64,000 bases of DNA from Actinopolymorpha pittospori (GCF_014873875.1 NZ_JADBEM010000001.1:3534001-3598000), one strand, 5' to 3'; shown: positions 16,624-25,866, counted from the first letter of the stretch. Made by a program: numbers and translations. The notes: generated by a model not told the origin, from the sequence alone.

Positions 16624-17643
16624 TCAGGTACGCGTCCGGTGCTTCTCCGGCGTTCGCCAGCTCTCCGCGTGCCGCGCGGCGCGGTCGCGCAGGCTCATGA
16701 CGTCCGCCAGTTGGATGCAGGCGCGTTCGATCTCCTGGTAGGTGCGGTTGCGTTCGGCGACCAGCGCGGCGAGCAGCAGGCCGGTCAGCGCGGCGGAGGT
16801 GTTGAACGCCTGCAACGTGATGAGTTTCGCGAACTGGTCGATCCCCGCGAACGGCCCCGTTCCGCCCTCGGCCGCGAAGGTCACCACGAGGGAAGCGACC
16901 AGGACGCACGGGGCGGCGCCGGAGAGCTGGAAACGCCAAGCGGCCCAGAACAGGAACGGGAAGACGAGGAAGAGGACGTCGAAGCTGCTCCGCGTCCCGA
17001 GCATGGCCACCAGAAACGTCCCGGCCAGAAGGAGGATCGCCTCGACGACCCGGGCCGGTCGGACCCGCGACGGCTGGTACATCCTGTGCAGCATCCGTCT
17101 CACGAACCTGTACAGCAACAACACCACGGGGGTGATGACGAGGATCCCGGTCGCGTTGCCGACCCACCAGACGAACCACGTGCTCCCGTAGCTTCGCGCC
17201 AGCTCGTCGTGGCTGACCACGAGGAGGCCGGCGCCCACGCTCGCGCTCACCGTCATGGCGATGAATGCGCCCAGGAAGACCAGGGCGAGAGCGTCCCGGA
17301 GACGGTTGAGCTCGACCTGGAACCCCACCCGGCGCAGCAGGTAGCAGGCGAGTACGGGTGCGAGTGAGTTGCCGGCGGCTAGCGCGATACACCCGGGTAG
17401 CGGCAGACCGATCGAGAGACCGACGAGAAACCCACCGATGGCGATTCCGGGCCATATCCGCCAACCGAGCAGCAGCAGCGCCCCCAGGGCGACGCCGGTC
17501 GCCGGCCAGAATGGCGTGAGGTGCCCCCGGAGCAGTTGGTCGAGCAGCCCCAACTCACCGGCCCCGAAGTAGACGGCGGCGACGCAGACGTTCCACAGGG
17601 CCGCCGTGGCATATCGCCGGACGTGGGATGGCACGCTAGCCAC
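16624..17643 (-). CDS. Orphan MASE1-domain membrane protein
   Basis: A 339-residue protein with about eight hydrophobic helices laid out as a MASE1 sensory domain: AAVYFGAGELGLLDQL, then PFWPATGVALGALLLLG, GFLVGLSIGLPLPGCIALAAG, and the helix with WFVWWVGNATGILVITPV. MASE1 normally sits at the N-terminus of histidine kinases or GGDEF/EAL proteins. Here only a short helix (ERNRTYQEIERACIQLADVM) and a charged tail follow, with no output domain and no remnant downstream. It may signal through a partner or act as a transport-like protein. The GTG start at 17643 is the longest frame; GTG 17634 is equally possible. Confidence 0.82.
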   Translation of the reverse strand: MASVPSHVRRYATAALWNVCVAAVYFGAGELGLLDQLLRGHLTPFWPATGVALGALLLLGWRIWPGIAIGGFLVGLSIGLPLPGCIALAAGNSLAPVLACYLLRRVGFQVELNRLRDALALVFLGAFIAMTVSASVGAGLLVVSHDELARSYGSTWFVWWVGNATGILVITPVVLLLYRFVRRMLHRMYQPSRVRPARVVEAILLLAGTFLVAMLGTRSSFDVLFLVFPFLFWAAWRFQLSGAAPCVLVASLVVTFAAEGGTGPFAGIDQFAKLITLQAFNTSAALTGLLLAALVAERNRTYQEIERACIQLADVMSLRDRAARHAESWRTPEKHRTRT

Positions 17644-17728
17644 GCTACGCGCGATGGCAAGGGCGGCCGCGACCTGACCCCGCGCCGAACCGCCCGTGAT
17701 CTACCTGAGCGCGCCCTAGGGTCGTCGG

Positions 17729-18895
17729 ATGGGGAGGCGGAGGTGGGACTGGCGAGGCCCGGGCCAGCGGTTGGGCCGGCTGCTGGGCCGCCTACGGCTC
17801 CGCTGGCTGCACGCGCCCCTCCTGGTGCCGCCGGTCGCCGTGGTCGTGCTCGGTGCCACGTGGGGTCGCCATCTGGGCCTCGGGGCGCTGCTGGTCGTCG
17901 TCGCGCTCGCCCTGGTGGCGGCGGTGATCGCCGCCGTCCACCACGCGGAGGTCGTGGCTCACCGGGTCGGCGAACCGTTCGGCACGCTGATCCTCGCCGT
18001 CGCGGTCACCGTCATCGAGGTCGGGTTGATCGTGATGCTGATGACCTCCGGCGGCCCCGGCACGTCCTCGCTGGCGCGCGACACCGTGTTCTCCGCCTTC
18101 ATGATCGTCTGCAACGGCGTGATCGGCCTGTGCCTGCTGGTCGGAGGTCTTCGACACCGCGTGGTGGAGTTCCGGGTCGAGGGGGTGACCGGCGCGCTCG
18201 CCACCCTGAGCGCGGTGGCGACGCTGGCACTGGTGCTGCCGTCCTTCACCACCAGTACGCCCGGACCGACCTACTCGACGGCGCAGTTGGCGTTCGCCGG
18301 TATCGCGGCATTGACCCTGTACGGCGTGTTCGTGTTCGTCCAGACCATCCGTCACCGCGACTACTTCCTGCCCGTCCCGACCGAACCGACTTACCGCGCC
18401 GGAGCCCGCCCGGACGACGAGCACGCAGCCCCGCCCTCCCCGCGAAGTGCGTTGCTCAGCCTCGGCCTGCTCGCGGTCTGCCTGGTCGTCGTCGTCGGGT
18501 TGGCGAAGACCGTCTCACCCTCGATCGAGAGCGGGGTCGCCGCGGCCGGAGCACCGCAGACGGTCGTCGGTGTCGCCATCGCGTTGCTGGTCCTGCTGCC
18601 GGAGACGGTGGCCGCCGTCCGCGCCGCGCTTCGCAACCGGATCCAGACCAGCCTGAACCTCGCCCTCGGTTCGGCGCTCGCGAGCATCGGGCTGACGATT
18701 CCCACCATCGCCTTCGCCTCGGTCTGGCTGCCCGGCACGCTGGTGCTCGGGCTCGGCGCCACCCAGATGGTGTTGCTCGCCCTCACCGTCGTGGTCAGCG
18801 TGCTCACGATCGCGCCCGGACGAGCGACCCTCATGCAGGGAACCGTCCACCTCGTGATCTTCGGCGCGTTCCTCTTCCTCGCGGTCACGCCGTAG
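17729..18895 (+). CDS. ChaA-type Ca2+(Na+/K+)/H+ exchanger
   Basis: A 388-residue cation/proton antiporter of the CaCA superfamily with two inverted groups of membrane helices. Group one carries the alpha-1 repeat VGEPFGTLILAVAVTVIEVG with its acidic residues. Group two carries the counterpart VVGVAIALLVLLPETVAAV followed by NLALGSALASIGLTIPTIA. Both Glu residues needed for cation binding (in VTVIEVG and LLPETVA) are present. A hydrophilic loop of about 30 residues (ARPDDEHAAPPSPRS) separates the halves. It exports Ca2+ or monovalent cations at alkaline pH. TAGGGT six bases before the ATG marks a leaderless promoter. It converges on the PPOX gene, with a 4-bp gap. Confidence 0.92.
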   Translation: MGRRRWDWRGPGQRLGRLLGRLRLRWLHAPLLVPPVAVVVLGATWGRHLGLGALLVVVALALVAAVIAAVHHAEVVAHRVGEPFGTLILAVAVTVIEVGLIVMLMTSGGPGTSSLARDTVFSAFMIVCNGVIGLCLLVGGLRHRVVEFRVEGVTGALATLSAVATLALVLPSFTTSTPGPTYSTAQLAFAGIAALTLYGVFVFVQTIRHRDYFLPVPTEPTYRAGARPDDEHAAPPSPRSALLSLGLLAVCLVVVVGLAKTVSPSIESGVAAAGAPQTVVGVAIALLVLLPETVAAVRAALRNRIQTSLNLALGSALASIGLTIPTIAFASVWLPGTLVLGLGATQMVLLALTVVVSVLTIAPGRATLMQGTVHLVIFGAFLFLAVTP

Positions 18896-18899
18896 GGCC

Positions 18900-19328
18900 T
18901 CAGACCTCGGTGACGTTGTCCTCACTGAGGATCTTGGTCGGCGAGATCCGCAGGAGGAGTGTCCCTTCGCCGGCGTTGAGTCGACCGTAGTGGTCGGCCT
19001 GCTCCGGGCCGACGTACCGCTCGGCGTTGCGGGTGGACCAGTACAGCGTCTGCTCGGGGTCCTCCGTGGTGGAGACCTCGGCGTCCATCAGGACGAAGGA
19101 GAACGGTGGCCGGTCGTCGTCGACGCAGACGGAGACCCGCGGGTCGCGGAGTATGGCCCGACCTTTCACCGAGTCCCGGGGGGTGACCGTCATGAGGTCG
19201 GGTCCGTCCATGACGAACCACACCGGTGTCACGTGTGGACGGCCGTCGCGGCGAACGGTGCCCAGCCGTGCGGTGCGGGTGCCTTCGGTGAGGAATTCAC
19301 GACACTGTCTTTCGCTCATCTGGCCCAT
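18900..19328 (-). CDS. PPOX-class (pyridoxamine phosphate oxidase fold) oxidoreductase
   Basis: A 142-residue split-barrel flavin or deazaflavin protein: ARLGTVRRDGRPHVTPVWFV, the family's first cofactor-binding block, then VSVCVDDDRPPFSFVLMDAE and an ERYVGPEQADHYG helix. This size and layout match actinobacterial F420-dependent or heme-binding members of the FDOR/PPOX group; which cofactor applies cannot be decided. The start is ATG 19328, preceded by AGGGAGA. A longer frame to 19739 would run through the AT-rich control region and is rejected. Confidence 0.86.
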   Translation of the reverse strand: MGQMSERQCREFLTEGTRTARLGTVRRDGRPHVTPVWFVMDGPDLMTVTPRDSVKGRAILRDPRVSVCVDDDRPPFSFVLMDAEVSTTEDPEQTLYWSTRNAERYVGPEQADHYGRLNAGEGTLLLRISPTKILSEDNVTEV

Positions 19329-19704
19329 GAGGGTCTCCCTTTGTTCCCACTCTTGTCCAATTCTTCGTCTCAACTCCATTTCCGCATTGCCTGCCGCGTG
19401 GTCCGCGAAGGCCACGGCTACCTGGAGAATCGCACGGCAGCAATGAACTGTCCGGCGATTCCGGTGGTGCCGGGAAGCCCGAACTGTGGCCGGGAAATGG
19501 ACTACCGAAGAATTCGCGACGATCAAACACTCGTATGGGATAGGACTGTGCCAGGACGTCGCGAATCGCGGGCCGGGTACAAATGTGGGCACAAATGTTC
19601 CACAAATGCACTGCAGAACACACGGACAGAAATGTAGGCGCAACAACGTCACCGTCGGGGCGGACGTATGTTCGTGGCCGTTGGTGCGGGTGGAGAAATG
19701 AGCC
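19329..19704. promoter_or_regulatory. AT-richer control region before the glycosyltransferase-kinase operon, with phased ACAAATG repeats
   Basis: A 376-bp stretch without a convincing gene, lower in GC than its flanks. Its main feature is three direct copies of ACAAATG(T) at 19579-19586, 19591-19598 and 19602-19608, about 11-12 bp apart, so on one face of the helix; a weaker AGAAATGT follows near 19629. Repeats of this kind usually bind a regulator cooperatively. GTGGAG (19690-19695) before the ATG at 19705 serves as ribosome binding site. It also carries the promoter of the divergent PPOX gene. Confidence 0.55.
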
Positions 19705-20928
19705 ATGGTGCAGAGCGCGGATGAGGCCAGGTTACTCATTTACTCCCAGGACGGACTCGGGCTCGGTCACCAGCGGCGTACGACACATGTCGCCAACGAG
19801 TTCCTGCGGGCCCACCCGGGCGCCAGCGTGTTGACGGTTTCCGACTCACCGCTCGGCCGGTTCTTCGCGTCGTCGGGCACCCACGACTACCTGAAGCTGC
19901 CCTCGTTGCGCAGGGCCGGACCCGGCCTGTGGCGCCCGCTTTCGCTGGCGTCGCCGTTCGACGACGTGCTCGCACTGCGACGCGACCTGATCCGGGTGGC
20001 GGCGCAGAGGTTCCGGCCGGACATCCTGCTGGTCGACCACCACATGCCGAACGGCCTGATGGGGGAGTTGCTCCCCGCGCTGGAGGCGGTCCGGACCACT
20101 CCGGCGCGTGTGGTGCTCGGTCTGCGGGACATCCTCGACGCGCCCGAGACGGTGCAGCGTCGGTGGCGGCTCGAGGGGGCGTTCGAGGCGATCGAACGCC
20201 ACTACGACGACGTTCTGGTCTTCGGGTCGCGCGAGGTGTACGACCTGGCCGCGGAGTACGACTGGCCCGAGGTGGCCGCGAGGCGTCTGCGTTACTGCGG
20301 ATACGTGGGCGCGGCACCCTCGCCCACGTCGGCGGCGGAGATCCGCCGCATCTACCTGCGTGAGGAGACCGGGCCCCTGGTCCTCGCGCTCGGCGGTGGT
20401 GGTGCCGACGCCTATCCGCTGTTCGACGCGCTGCTCCGTTCGGTCCCGGCTCTCCTCGCGCGCCGGCGGTGCACGTTCGTCCTCATCACCGGGCCCCTCC
20501 TGCCGAAGGCGGAGCGGCTCCGGTTGCTCAGCCGTGCCCGCGATCTCCCGGTCCACGTGCTCACCCGGGTCGACGACGCCACCCCGTACGTCGGAGCGGC
20601 CGACCTCGTGGTCGCGATGGCCGGCTACAACACCGCGGTCGAGATCCTCAGCCAGCAGACGCCCGCCCTCCTGGTGCCGCGCAGCGGGCCGAGCGCGGAG
20701 CAGCAGATGCGGGCGCGGTCGTTCGCCGAGCGGGGCTGGGTGCACTGGTTGCCCCCGGACCAACTGGCGGCGCAGGCGCTCGCCGCCGCGGCCGCGACGA
20801 TCCTGGCCGGGTCGGCGCCGACGCCGGCGAGCGCGCCGGACCTGGGTGGCCGTGAGGTGGTCGTCGAGCGGCTCCGGTCGGGACTGGGGCACGTGCGGCA
20901 GGCCGCCGGCGCGCTGGTCGAGGGGTGA
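19705..20928 (+). CDS. GT-B glycosyltransferase, MurG/GT28-like (COG4671 type)
   Basis: A 407-residue cytoplasmic enzyme. The N-terminal LLIYSQDGLGLGHQRRTTHVA is the glycine/His-rich loop seen in MurG-like and COG4671 predicted glycosyltransferases. RFRPDILLVDHHMPNG and ARVVLGLRDILDAPE continue the N-domain. The C-domain has VLALGGGGADAYPLFDALL (GGGG nucleotide-sugar loop) and ADLVVAMAGYNTAVEIL followed by VPRSGPSAEQQMRARSFAERG, the donor-binding segment. It probably transfers a sugar to a lipid or small acceptor. It is the first gene of five with overlapping ends (GTGA overlap with the next), interleaved with APH-fold kinases. Donor and acceptor are unknown. Confidence 0.85.
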   Translation: MVQSADEARLLIYSQDGLGLGHQRRTTHVANEFLRAHPGASVLTVSDSPLGRFFASSGTHDYLKLPSLRRAGPGLWRPLSLASPFDDVLALRRDLIRVAAQRFRPDILLVDHHMPNGLMGELLPALEAVRTTPARVVLGLRDILDAPETVQRRWRLEGAFEAIERHYDDVLVFGSREVYDLAAEYDWPEVAARRLRYCGYVGAAPSPTSAAEIRRIYLREETGPLVLALGGGGADAYPLFDALLRSVPALLARRRCTFVLITGPLLPKAERLRLLSRARDLPVHVLTRVDDATPYVGAADLVVAMAGYNTAVEILSQQTPALLVPRSGPSAEQQMRARSFAERGWVHWLPPDQLAAQALAAAAATILAGSAPTPASAPDLGGREVVVERLRSGLGHVRQAAGALVEG

Positions 20929-22370
20929 TCGTGGCCAGTGTCTCGCCGCCCGCGTCCGGGCAGATCGCCCGCCTCGTCGCCGGCCACCGCGGCCTGGAGG
21001 GTGTCCGCCGTGCGGTCACCGACCCGTTCGCGTACGGGTTCGGCCCGCTGCTCGACCACTGCCTGCCCAACCGGTCCCGCCGACTGGCGCCGATGCTGGT
21101 GCGGTCGAAGTACCTCCCCGGACGCACGCTCACGGCGTACTACACCCTCGCGACCGGGAACCACCGCTACGCCCCGCGCCACCTCGCGCTGACCTGGTCC
21201 GTGGTGCCACCAGACCTCGACGGGCTCGCGCTGCTGGAACGCGAAGCGGACGTCCGCGGCCTGGTCGAACCCTTCAGCCGGCTGGTCGCCTCCACACCGG
21301 ACGGCTGCCTCACCCTGCTCCTCGCGCCGATGGATCCGGCCTTCCCACGGCTGGTGCGCCTGTCCGAACCCGGGTACGTCACCTCGACGGCGGCGAGCCT
21401 GGCCGGTCGCCGTACGACGAGTGAACGTGAGGTACGAACGGTCCGGTACCGCCCGGGCCGGCGGCACGTGCTGCGCGTGACGACCACCGAGCCGATCGGG
21501 ATCGGGTCAGCTCACGACCCGGTCCTCGGTGAGGGCGGATCCGGCGCGGCGATCGTCAAGCTGTACCGCGACGGGGCGGGCACCCGGCCGATCGCGGTGG
21601 CCGCCGCGCTCGACGCCGCGTTGACCGCGGCGCTGCCGGGCGTCCGACCGGCGCGCTCGATCGGGTACGTCGAGGCCGACCAGGCGTCGTGGTGGACGGC
21701 CGAGGACGGCGAGCCGGTGTGGCGCCGGCTGTCCGACCTGCGGGCGGCCGGTCTGCTCCGCCGGATCGGGCAGGCGCTGCGGGTGGTGCACGAGGCGGGG
21801 CCCGTCCCGGCGGACGCGGCCTGGCCCTGTCCGCTCCCGTCGTTCCCGCGCACCCCGCCGTTGCCGAGGTACGACGCGTTCGCGGAGATGGCCGCCACGG
21901 CTCGGGCGGCTGAGCACATCCGCGGCCTGCTCCCGCAGGTGGGCGCCCGGATCCGGGACGTGATCAGCCAGCTCGGCGACGGTCTGGCCGCCCGCCCGGC
22001 CGAGCCCGCGACCCTGATCCACGGCGACCTGACGTGTGAGAACGTCCTCGTCGCCGGCGACGAACTCCGCCTCATCGGCCTCGACCGCGCCTGCATCGCC
22101 GAGCCCGCCCTCGACCTCGGCACCTTCGTCGCCGACCTGTGGTGGTGGTGCGCGTCGCTCGGCGTGGACGCACGGCCGGCGGTCGCGGCGTTCGTCGACG
22201 GCTACGGACCCTGCGACCGCGTCCGGCTGGCGCGGGCGCACGGCCTCGCGGTGCTGTTCCATCTCAAGCTCGCCGCCCGGCGGATCCCGATCCACCACCC
22301 CGAATGGGCGCACCACGTCATCCGGGCGGTCCGGCTGGCGGAGGACGCCGTGGTCGGAGGTCCGCGATGA
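20925..22370 (+). CDS. APH-fold phosphotransferase, apparently catalytically complete
   Basis: A 481-residue aminoglycoside-phosphotransferase/choline-kinase-like protein. The C-lobe is intact: catalytic loop IHGDLTCENVLV (His366, Asp368, Asn373) and metal site LIGLDRA (Asp387) before EPALDLGTFVADLWWW. The ATP-lobe Lys is probably Lys212 in AAIVKLYRDG. The first 165 residues are unusual: SKYLPGRTLTAYYTL (about 61-75) foreshadows the motif RYRPGRRHVLRV (174-185) that precedes the Lys, as if a strand-hairpin had been duplicated. GTG 20925 overlaps the upstream stop (GTGA). It likely phosphorylates a sugar or small alcohol in step with the neighbouring glycosyltransferases; the substrate is unknown. 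Confidence 0.82.
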   Translation: MIVASVSPPASGQIARLVAGHRGLEGVRRAVTDPFAYGFGPLLDHCLPNRSRRLAPMLVRSKYLPGRTLTAYYTLATGNHRYAPRHLALTWSVVPPDLDGLALLEREADVRGLVEPFSRLVASTPDGCLTLLLAPMDPAFPRLVRLSEPGYVTSTAASLAGRRTTSEREVRTVRYRPGRRHVLRVTTTEPIGIGSAHDPVLGEGGSGAAIVKLYRDGAGTRPIAVAAALDAALTAALPGVRPARSIGYVEADQASWWTAEDGEPVWRRLSDLRAAGLLRRIGQALRVVHEAGPVPADAAWPCPLPSFPRTPPLPRYDAFAEMAATARAAEHIRGLLPQVGARIRDVISQLGDGLAARPAEPATLIHGDLTCENVLVAGDELRLIGLDRACIAEPALDLGTFVADLWWWCASLGVDARPAVAAFVDGYGPCDRVRLARAHGLAVLFHLKLAARRIPIHHPEWAHHVIRAVRLAEDAVVGGPR

Positions 22371-24610
22371 CCGCGGCGGCGCCGGCCGTGCCGCCCGGGT
22401 CGCCGCTCGCCGACCTGGACCCCGCCCTGCCGCACCTGGCCGAGGTGGTCGCGACGATGACCGCGGAGCTGGCCGCGACACCCGGACGTACCCCCTTCCA
22501 CGCGCACTGGACGCCGGGCGAACGCTGCGTCCTGACCTACCGCCCGGCGTCCAGCGGCGAGCCCGCCACCTTCGTCGTGTGCGAGGTGACACCGGGCGGC
22601 TCGACCCGGCGCGACTTCCGGGCGGACCCCGCGCTTCCTGGACTGGGCACCGCCACCGACGCCGCCGCGGTGCGCGACCTGCTCGGCACCCGGCTGGCCG
22701 GCGGGACCATCCAGGACTGCGTCGTCGAGCCGGTGCGCTACCGGCCCGGGTCGCGCTGCGTGCTGCGGTACCAGATCACCGACGGCACCGGTGGGCACGA
22801 GCTGTACGCCAAGGTGGTCGGGGCGGACGCCGGCCTCGACGTTCCGGTCGCCCTGGACCAACCGGTCGCCCTGGACCAACCGGTCGCCCTGGACCAACCG
22901 GGCGCCGTCGACGAGCCGCTGGCCCTGGACGAGCCGAAGCGCCGGTTGTTGCCACGCCTGGTCGGCGCCTGGCCCGAACACGGCCTCCTCGTGCACGAGG
23001 CGGCCGAGGGGCGCGACCTCGCCGCCGTACTCCGCGACCCGGCCGTGCCCCCGCGTACCCGGGTGCGGCTCGCGTACCGGCTCGGCAGTCTGCTGGCCCG
23101 ACTCCACGCCGGGCGCGTCGCGGCACCCGTCCGCACCGGAGCCGACTCGCTGCGGGACGTCTCAGCGTCCCTCTCCGCCGTACGCCAGGCCGATCCGCAC
23201 GCCGCCCGACGGCTCGCGACCGTCCTTGATCGGCTCACCTCCTGGCTCCCCGCGTCCGGCGGCCAGGTGCTCACGCACGGCGCGTTCCGGCCCGCGCAGG
23301 TGGTCGTCGCCGCCAACCGGCTGACCCTGCTCGACCTGGAGGACGCCTGCCGCGGCGACGCCGAGCGGGACCTCGGCACCCTGCTCGCGCACCTGTTGTG
23401 GCAGTGGGTACGCCAGCCCGGCGAGCGTTCCACCACCGAGGCGGCCGGCCGTGCCTTCGTCGCCGGTTACGAGCGACGTGCCGGCCGGGTCGACCCCGAC
23501 GTCCTGCTGTGGTGGCGGAGCCTCGCCCTGGTGTCGCTCGCGGCCGGCCGCTACCGCCGGCTCGAGGTGTCCAGCTGGCCGCGGGTTCCGGCGCTGCTCG
23601 ACTGCCTCGAACGACTCGTCGCCGCGGTGCCGGTCCGGACGTCGGCGCCACTGGCCGCCCAGCTACTCGACCGGCAGGCCATGACCCGGGCGTTGCGGCC
23701 CGAGCTCGCGCCGGTCGCCGCCGAACCCGCGGGCCTGGACGTGACGGCCGCGCGGCTGATCCAGCACGCGCCCGGTCGGCGCACGGTCCTGCAGTACACC
23801 GTCCGCGGACTACGCACCGGCGCGCCCACGCAGCTCATCGGCAAGCTGTTCGCCCAGCCGCACCGCGCGGCACTCGCGGCCGCCAACCTGCGGGCGCTTG
23901 CCGACGGGCCGTTCAAGGGTCGCGGCGCGCTTCGCGTACCCGAGCCGCTCCCGTCACCGCTGGAGCGCGGACTGCTCCTCTACCGCCGCTGCGCCGGTGT
24001 CCCGCTGGACCGGCTGGAGGGCATGGTCGCGCTCGCGGGTGTCCGCGCCTCCGCGCGTTGGCTGGCCCGACTGCACGGGTCCGACGTCGTCCTCACCCGG
24101 CGGCTCGACCTGGCGACGGAGTGCGCCACCGGCCGGGGCTGGGCGAGCCTGGTCGCCGACCGGGAGCCGGACCTGTTCGGGCTGGCCTGGCGGCTGGCCG
24201 ACGGGTGGTCCGGCGCCGCGCAGGCCGCAGCACCGGCGCCCTACGTACCGATCCACAAGGACTTCCACGCGGGCCACGTGCTGGTCGACGACACGGTGAC
24301 CGTGATCGACCTGGACGAGGCGCGGATGGGCGACCCCGCGCTCGACCTGGCGCACTTCTGCGCCTACCTCGACCTGTCGGTCGGGTCGGGACGCGCGGCG
24401 GGGCTTCGGCGGGCGTTCCTCGAGGAGTACGCCACCGTCGCCGGCCGGCCGGACGCGGTACGCATCGCGCTCTTCGGTGCGTACGCCTGGCTCAAGATCG
24501 CGAAGCGACTCGTCATGGGCATCGGGCCGCACCGGTCACTGGAACGGCCGGCGCGCACTCGTGAGGTGGCCCGCGCACTACAGAGGGGGCTGGCATGCCT
24601 GGACACGTGA
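22367..24610 (+). CDS. Double APH-fold protein: degenerate kinase domain fused to a second kinase domain
   Basis: A 747-residue protein with two APH-like units. Unit one (about residues 45-430) keeps a Lys (LYAKVV, Lys149) and a LLDLEDA metal site. Its catalytic loop reads LTHGAFRPAQV: the Asp of HGD is Ala306 and the Asn is missing, so it is probably a pseudokinase. Unit two (about 460-747) has IGKLFA (Lys493), IHKDFHAGHVLV (Asp632 kept, Asn replaced by His637) and VIDLDEA, so activity is plausible. WTPGERCVLTY, RYRPGSRCVLRY and HAPGRRTVLQY recur as a shared motif. An 18-bp in-frame repeat (VALDQP) lies at 22844-22933. ATG 22367 overlaps the previous stop by ATGA; the same frame extends further upstream but into the preceding gene. 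Confidence 0.8.
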   Translation: MTAAAPAVPPGSPLADLDPALPHLAEVVATMTAELAATPGRTPFHAHWTPGERCVLTYRPASSGEPATFVVCEVTPGGSTRRDFRADPALPGLGTATDAAAVRDLLGTRLAGGTIQDCVVEPVRYRPGSRCVLRYQITDGTGGHELYAKVVGADAGLDVPVALDQPVALDQPVALDQPGAVDEPLALDEPKRRLLPRLVGAWPEHGLLVHEAAEGRDLAAVLRDPAVPPRTRVRLAYRLGSLLARLHAGRVAAPVRTGADSLRDVSASLSAVRQADPHAARRLATVLDRLTSWLPASGGQVLTHGAFRPAQVVVAANRLTLLDLEDACRGDAERDLGTLLAHLLWQWVRQPGERSTTEAAGRAFVAGYERRAGRVDPDVLLWWRSLALVSLAAGRYRRLEVSSWPRVPALLDCLERLVAAVPVRTSAPLAAQLLDRQAMTRALRPELAPVAAEPAGLDVTAARLIQHAPGRRTVLQYTVRGLRTGAPTQLIGKLFAQPHRAALAAANLRALADGPFKGRGALRVPEPLPSPLERGLLLYRRCAGVPLDRLEGMVALAGVRASARWLARLHGSDVVLTRRLDLATECATGRGWASLVADREPDLFGLAWRLADGWSGAAQAAAPAPYVPIHKDFHAGHVLVDDTVTVIDLDEARMGDPALDLAHFCAYLDLSVGSGRAAGLRRAFLEEYATVAGRPDAVRIALFGAYAWLKIAKRLVMGIGPHRSLERPARTREVARALQRGLACLDT
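22844..22933 (+). repeat. 18-bp in-frame tandem repeat inside the double-kinase gene
   Basis: Three exact copies of CCGGTCGCCCTGGACCAA (22844-22897) are followed by two diverged copies (22898-22933), encoding VALDQP x3 then GAVDEP/LALDEP. The block falls in the loop after the ATP-lobe Lys of the degenerate kinase domain. Confidence 0.92.
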
Positions 24611-25866
24611 TCATGGTCGTGCGCAGTTGGCCGCGCCAGTCCCAGAGTTTCATCGTCGATGAGGTCGTGGCGATGGAACGTCGGGGGCTCGAACTCACCA
24701 TCGTCAGCCTCGCCCGCTCTGGTGAACGTCGCCGCCATCCCCAACTCGACGCGATGCGGGCCATGGTGCTCTTCCTGGACGCGGCGGGGGCGAACGCCCG
24801 GTGGACGCGGATCCTCGAGCACACCCGCGCCCTCGCCGGCGCACCCGGGCGCTACCTGCGGACACTCGGCTACGCGTGGCTCCATCCGCGGCTGAGTCGG
24901 GGCTACTCCACCTACTCGACCATCCGCTGCTTCGACCACGCGGTCGCCGTGGCCGGGCTCGCGTTCCGGCTGCGGCGTTCGGGTGCGGGGGCGCCGCACA
25001 TCCACGCGCACTTCGCGCACGATCCCGCGCTCGTCGGCATGCTGGCCAGCCGGCTGACCGGACTGACGTTCAGCTTCACCGCCCACGCGGAGGACCTCTA
25101 CCGGATACCGCCGGCCAGTCTCCTCGCCCGGGTCACCGCGGCGAACGCCGTGGTCACCTGCTGCCAGGCCAACGCCGCCTACATCGCGAGGAACGTCCCG
25201 CGCACGGTGCGGCCGCCGGTGCGGGTCATCCACCACGGTGTCGAGCTGGATCGCTTCCGCCCCGCCCGTCGTCCGGCCCGCCCCGACCTCACCCTCGTCT
25301 CGATCGGCCCACTGACGGAGGAGCACGGGTACGTCGATCTGCTCCGCGCCTGCGCCGCGCTGGCGGAGTCCGGCCACCGCTTCACCTGCGAGGTGTACGG
25401 CGACGGCCCGTTGCGGCGCCAGCTCATCGAGCTCAGCGTCGGCTTCGGGCTGGCCGGTCAGGTCTCCTTCCGCGGCGAACGCAGCCGTGACGAGATCGGA
25501 CGGGTACTCGCGGGCGCGGACATCTTCGTCGTGACGCCTGGTGGCGCGACCGACGACGACGCGGACGGCCGGCCGAACGTCGTCCTCGACGCGATGGCTA
25601 GTGGCGTACCGGTCGTGACCACCGCCATCGCAAGCCTCTCCGAACTCGTCCGGTCGGGCCAGAACGCCCTGGTGGCCCCGCCCGGAGACGTGGAGACCAT
25701 CGCCGCCCACCTCGCCGCGCTGCTCACCGAGCCGGCGTTGCGGCGGCGGATCGGGGAGGGTGGGCGGCACACGGTCGAGGCGCGTTACGACGTCGAAGCC
25801 GCGGCGTCCGCCCTGGAGACGGTTTTCGGAACACGCACATCGCTTCCCGCGGAGGTGGCTCCATGA
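24595..25866 (+). CDS. GT4-family glycosyltransferase
   Basis: A 423-residue GT-B enzyme. The N-domain starts VIMVVRSWPRQSQSFIVDEV and includes HIHAHFAHDPALVGMLASRL and FSFTAHAEDLY, the acceptor-side blocks of exopolysaccharide-type GT4 enzymes. The linker VRVIHHGVELDRFRP and the C-domain LVSIGPLTEEHGYVDLLRAC, CEVYGDGPLRRQL lead to the donor site DADGRPNVVLDAMASGVPVV. There both Glu of the usual E-x7-E are Asp, a conservative change. ATG 24595 follows GAGGGGG and overlaps the previous gene by 16 bp; GTG 24607 would restore the 4-bp overlap seen at the other junctions. It probably builds an extracellular or lipid-linked glycan. Confidence 0.88.
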   Translation: MPGHVIMVVRSWPRQSQSFIVDEVVAMERRGLELTIVSLARSGERRRHPQLDAMRAMVLFLDAAGANARWTRILEHTRALAGAPGRYLRTLGYAWLHPRLSRGYSTYSTIRCFDHAVAVAGLAFRLRRSGAGAPHIHAHFAHDPALVGMLASRLTGLTFSFTAHAEDLYRIPPASLLARVTAANAVVTCCQANAAYIARNVPRTVRPPVRVIHHGVELDRFRPARRPARPDLTLVSIGPLTEEHGYVDLLRACAALAESGHRFTCEVYGDGPLRRQLIELSVGFGLAGQVSFRGERSRDEIGRVLAGADIFVVTPGGATDDDADGRPNVVLDAMASGVPVVTTAIASLSELVRSGQNALVAPPGDVETIAAHLAALLTEPALRRRIGEGGRHTVEARYDVEAAASALETVFGTRTSLPAEVAP

